Source of the DNA: a virus
DNA: 24,880 bases
Reading direction: 5' to 3' (one strand)
Virus record (IMG/VR): IMGVR_UViG_3300010150_000150
Span: 1-24,880 of that record
Each line of letters opens with the position of its first letter. The first letter of the stretch is position 1. Of the stretch, positions 23,609 to 24,880 are shown piece by piece. The position numbers and the translations under genes are program-made. A model generated the notes under the pieces. The model was not told the origin of the DNA. It worked only from the letters and a program-made list of their open reading frames with translations, and did no database searches.

Positions 23609-23630
23609 AGTGTTGCATTAATACCACACC
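23609..23630. promoter_or_regulatory. 22-bp dyad repeat, copy 3
   Basis: AGTGTTGCA, then TTAATA, then CCACACC. It has three differences from copy 1, all in the spacer or at its edge, while both outer blocks are kept. It lies 77 bp from copy 2. Confidence 0.65.
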
Positions 23631-23734
23631 CCCCTTCCCATGTCTTTACATCAATAGGTTGTATTCATTAGATATTATCAAGCTTTCCCCTAATTTTATT
23701 ACAATTTCCCCTTGTCTTTTGTTTCATCATTACC

Positions 23735-23824
23735 AGAACAAATGAAGAGAACAAACCAAGAACTTTGATGAGAACAAACGGGGAACAAAGATGAATTTTT
23801 CATCCAGAACAAACCCAGAACAAA
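23735..23824 (+). repeat. GAACAAA box array (three ~35-bp units, two boxes each)
   Basis: RGAACAAA starts at 23735, 23748, 23771, 23782, 23806 and 23817. The boxes fall in pairs 11-13 bp apart, and the pairs repeat every 35-36 bp. A small inverted repeat (GATGAA, TTT, TTCATC) at 23790-23804 lies in the second unit. The regular period on the DNA and the lack of an open frame fit iterons or an activator/replication-protein binding array. Confidence 0.65.
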
Positions 23825-23841
23825 CTACCCAAAATCGCTGG

Positions 23842-23929
23842 AATATTAGTATATAAACCCTTTACGAAGTAAAGGGTATTATATACTTATAACGCCCCAA
23901 ATCGACCAACCAGCCATGAGGTGCAAACC
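23842..23929 (+). promoter_or_regulatory. Hairpin-leader module 1, before the 60-aa gene
   Basis: AATATTAG is followed by AT-rich sequence and a perfect nine-pair hairpin at 23857-23877 (ACCCTTTAC, GAA, GTAAAGGGT). Then come CTTATAACGCC and ATCGACCAACCAG. The same order of elements precedes the next gene at 24113-24202. It could be a promoter or an RNA leader element. Confidence 0.6.
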
Positions 23930-24112
23930 ATGACGCAAAAATCAACAAGAGTTCTCGCATTATCCGATTTGGATTTGCAAGCGCAAATGATTATTTCTGA
24001 GCAAATCAGAAACCATCTGGAAAAAACTGGTTCAGTCTATCCAGACGAATGGGGATTTTCCAGCATTTCAGACGTTCAAATCCAATTCGATTTGAGTGCT
24101 GACATGCGCTGA
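23930..24112 (+). CDS. Small hypothetical protein, first rightward gene
   Basis: A 60-residue protein. The ATG at 23930-23932 is preferred because GAGGTG lies six bases upstream; the in-frame GTG at 23921 is part of that ribosome site. Sequence begins MTQKSTRVLALSDLDLQAQM, then a helix IISEQIRNHLEKTG, and the end DEWGFSSISDVQIQFDLSAD is acidic. No family is recognised. Its leader shares a hairpin module with the HhH protein gene, suggesting common control. A short acidic first gene of the early region could be a host-takeover or regulatory protein, but this is not supported by any motif. Confidence 0.6.
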   Translation: MTQKSTRVLALSDLDLQAQMIISEQIRNHLEKTGSVYPDEWGFSSISDVQIQFDLSADMR

Positions 24113-24202
24113 AATATTAGAATAATATATACCCCTTTAGGGGTATATTATATTATTCTTATAAACGCCTAAAACCAACCGACCAGAAAGGGTCAATCAA
24201 TC
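24113..24202 (+). promoter_or_regulatory. Hairpin-leader module 2, before the HhH protein gene
   Basis: AATATTAG (24113-24120), then a hairpin TATACCCC, TTTA, GGGGTATA at 24128-24147, then CTTATAAACGCC (24158-24169) and AACCGACCAG, ending at the ribosome site GAAAGGG. Elements and order match module 1, with a different stem sequence that still pairs. Confidence 0.6.
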
Positions 24203-24805
24203 ATGTTCAAAAAACACCAAACCAAAATCTCAAAATGGGCAATGCGTTCAGTAGACAATACCGCCAAGGTATGCTTGCTGGTATCTGCAACAATACAAAC
24301 TCAAACGCCAAGGGTATTTGATGAATATCGGGATATCCTAGACAAGGGGAAAGCTTCCCCATATTGCTGGGGAATGAAGGAACAAACATGGGACTATGTC
24401 CAACAAAACAAAAAACAGATATATCGTATCTTGAAAGATACCAAGCTTGGCAAGGTAAAGCTTGTTGATTGTCTTGTTGAATTATCCCGAATGGATGGGA
24501 TAGGACTGGCAAAGGCTGGCTTCATAATGCAATTATGTATCGGTGAAGTGGGCTGTATGGATACCCATAATCTGCAACGGTTCGGGCTGGATGCAAAAAC
24601 TTTCAAATTTGGAAAGACTGCATCTGACAAGCTTAGAAGAATGAAAGCAGAGTTATATATCCAAGCTTGTAATCAGCAGGGTGGTTGTGAGTACCTATGG
24701 GATAGCTGGTGCGAATTGATAGGCACAGAAAAATTCCCTGAGATTTACGGAACAGGCGAAGCGGTATCTAAGCTTCATTGTGAATGGTTAGGCATCAGAG
24801 CATAG
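24203..24805 (+). CDS. HhH-GPD DNA glycosylase-like protein
   Basis: A 200-residue protein with GAAAGGG ten bases upstream. Residues ~94-112 read LSRMDGIGLAKAGFIMQLC, matching the helix-hairpin-helix L-x-x-x-x-G-I-G-x-x-x-A of HhH-GPD glycosylases. MDTHNLQRFG at 119-128 corresponds to the V-D-T-H-V-x-R-V segment, with Asp120 at the catalytic Asp position. Lys104 is one position off the catalytic Lys of bifunctional members, so a monofunctional or altered activity is likelier. The C terminus has Cys and Trp residues but not the endonuclease III iron-sulfur spacing. Candidates are base removal or a modification-linked relative; HhH-GPD-derived enzymes for thymine hypermodification are known from phages. 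It lies in the rightward region. Confidence 0.65.
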   Translation: MFKKHQTKISKWAMRSVDNTAKVCLLVSATIQTQTPRVFDEYRDILDKGKASPYCWGMKEQTWDYVQQNKKQIYRILKDTKLGKVKLVDCLVELSRMDGIGLAKAGFIMQLCIGEVGCMDTHNLQRFGLDAKTFKFGKTASDKLRRMKAELYIQACNQQGGCEYLWDSWCELIGTEKFPEIYGTGEAVSKLHCEWLGIRA

Positions 24806-24818
24806 GAAAGGTAAGCAG

Positions 24819-24880
24819 ATGCAAAATAAAATGGAAACAGAAACAGGCTGGCTGTTACGGTCTAAGGTAAAAGAAATAAA
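24819..24880 (+). CDS. N-terminal fragment of a further rightward gene (cut by right edge)
   Basis: An ATG at 24819-24821 follows AGGAAAGG (24803-24810) with suitable spacing and lies 14 bp after the HhH gene stop. The frame stays open to the edge: MQNKMETETGWLLRSKVKEI. Twenty codons are too few to name a family. The tight spacing suggests co-transcription with the HhH gene. Confidence 0.5.
   Translation, partial: MQNKMETETGWLLRSKVKEI

Larger units (their letters stand above)
23112..23929. other. Divergent intergenic control region
   Basis: About 0.8 kb with no convincing coding frame lies between the leftward late genes and the rightward genes. It is AT-rich with isolated G/C blocks. It contains three copies of a 22-bp dyad, one GGGGTA/TACCCC hairpin, six RGAACAAA boxes and a hairpin-leader module. 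ATGs inside the GAACAAA array open only very short frames. Promoters for both directions must lie in or near here, but I cannot place -35/-10 boxes with confidence. Confidence 0.75.

Noticed and set aside
23735-23824. GAACAAA array as a CRISPR array
   Set aside because: Units are short and degenerate, spacers of 3-16 bp are far too small, and there are no cas genes.
23112-23929. tRNA or small coding genes in the divergent region
   Set aside because: No cloverleaf could be drawn by eye, and all frames are short without ribosome sites.

Overview
The window looks like part of the genome of a tailed bacteriophage, most likely a marine one with podovirus-like architecture. The case rests on recognisable head genes: a large terminase, a P22-like portal, a phage GroES-like co-chaperonin, a scaffold, a decoration-type protein and a major capsid protein. 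Connector-type proteins and long repetitive fibres are also present. I see no tape measure, tail tube, sheath or baseplate gene. Several proteins resemble families I know mainly from uncultivated marine phages, and the DNA is AT-rich. The host cannot be read from the sequence.

Layout. From about 23.1 kb down to position 1, every gene I can support lies on the minus strand in one tightly packed late (virion) block. In transcription order it holds a 70-aa Cys-containing exported-type protein, terminase large subunit (21333-22898), portal (18790-21288), a 63-aa protein, the GroES-like protein, scaffold, a 164-aa protein, a decoration-like protein and the major capsid protein (14956-15894). An intrinsic terminator follows the capsid gene. 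Next come a 101-aa structural-type protein, an adaptor-like protein, a 12.8-13.9 to 9.0 kb cassette of very basic small proteins interrupted by three membrane-type proteins, a second connector-type protein, a CxxC protein, two large fibre proteins (631 and 1457 aa), a tail-fibre-assembly-like protein, a small membrane/coiled-coil protein, and a further fibre gene that leaves the window at position 1. Many junctions are TAATG stop/start overlaps, so translation is probably coupled.

From 23930 rightward, genes are on the plus strand: a 60-aa unknown, a 200-aa HhH-GPD glycosylase-like protein, and a gene cut by the right edge. This looks like the start of the early or DNA-metabolism region.

The divergent region between the two blocks (23112-23929, about 0.8 kb) has no convincing gene but is rich in structure. 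It holds three copies of a 22-bp imperfect dyad, an array of six RGAACAAA boxes in three ~35-bp units, and GC-capped hairpins. A hairpin-plus-leader module sits before the first plus-strand gene and recurs before the second. This is the best candidate for a regulatory and/or replication-control locus.

The most unusual parts are this control region, the basic-protein cassette with recurring C-terminal tails, and the 1457-aa fibre built from nine repeats around a SPRY-like domain. All family assignments are from reading the proteins; no search was run.
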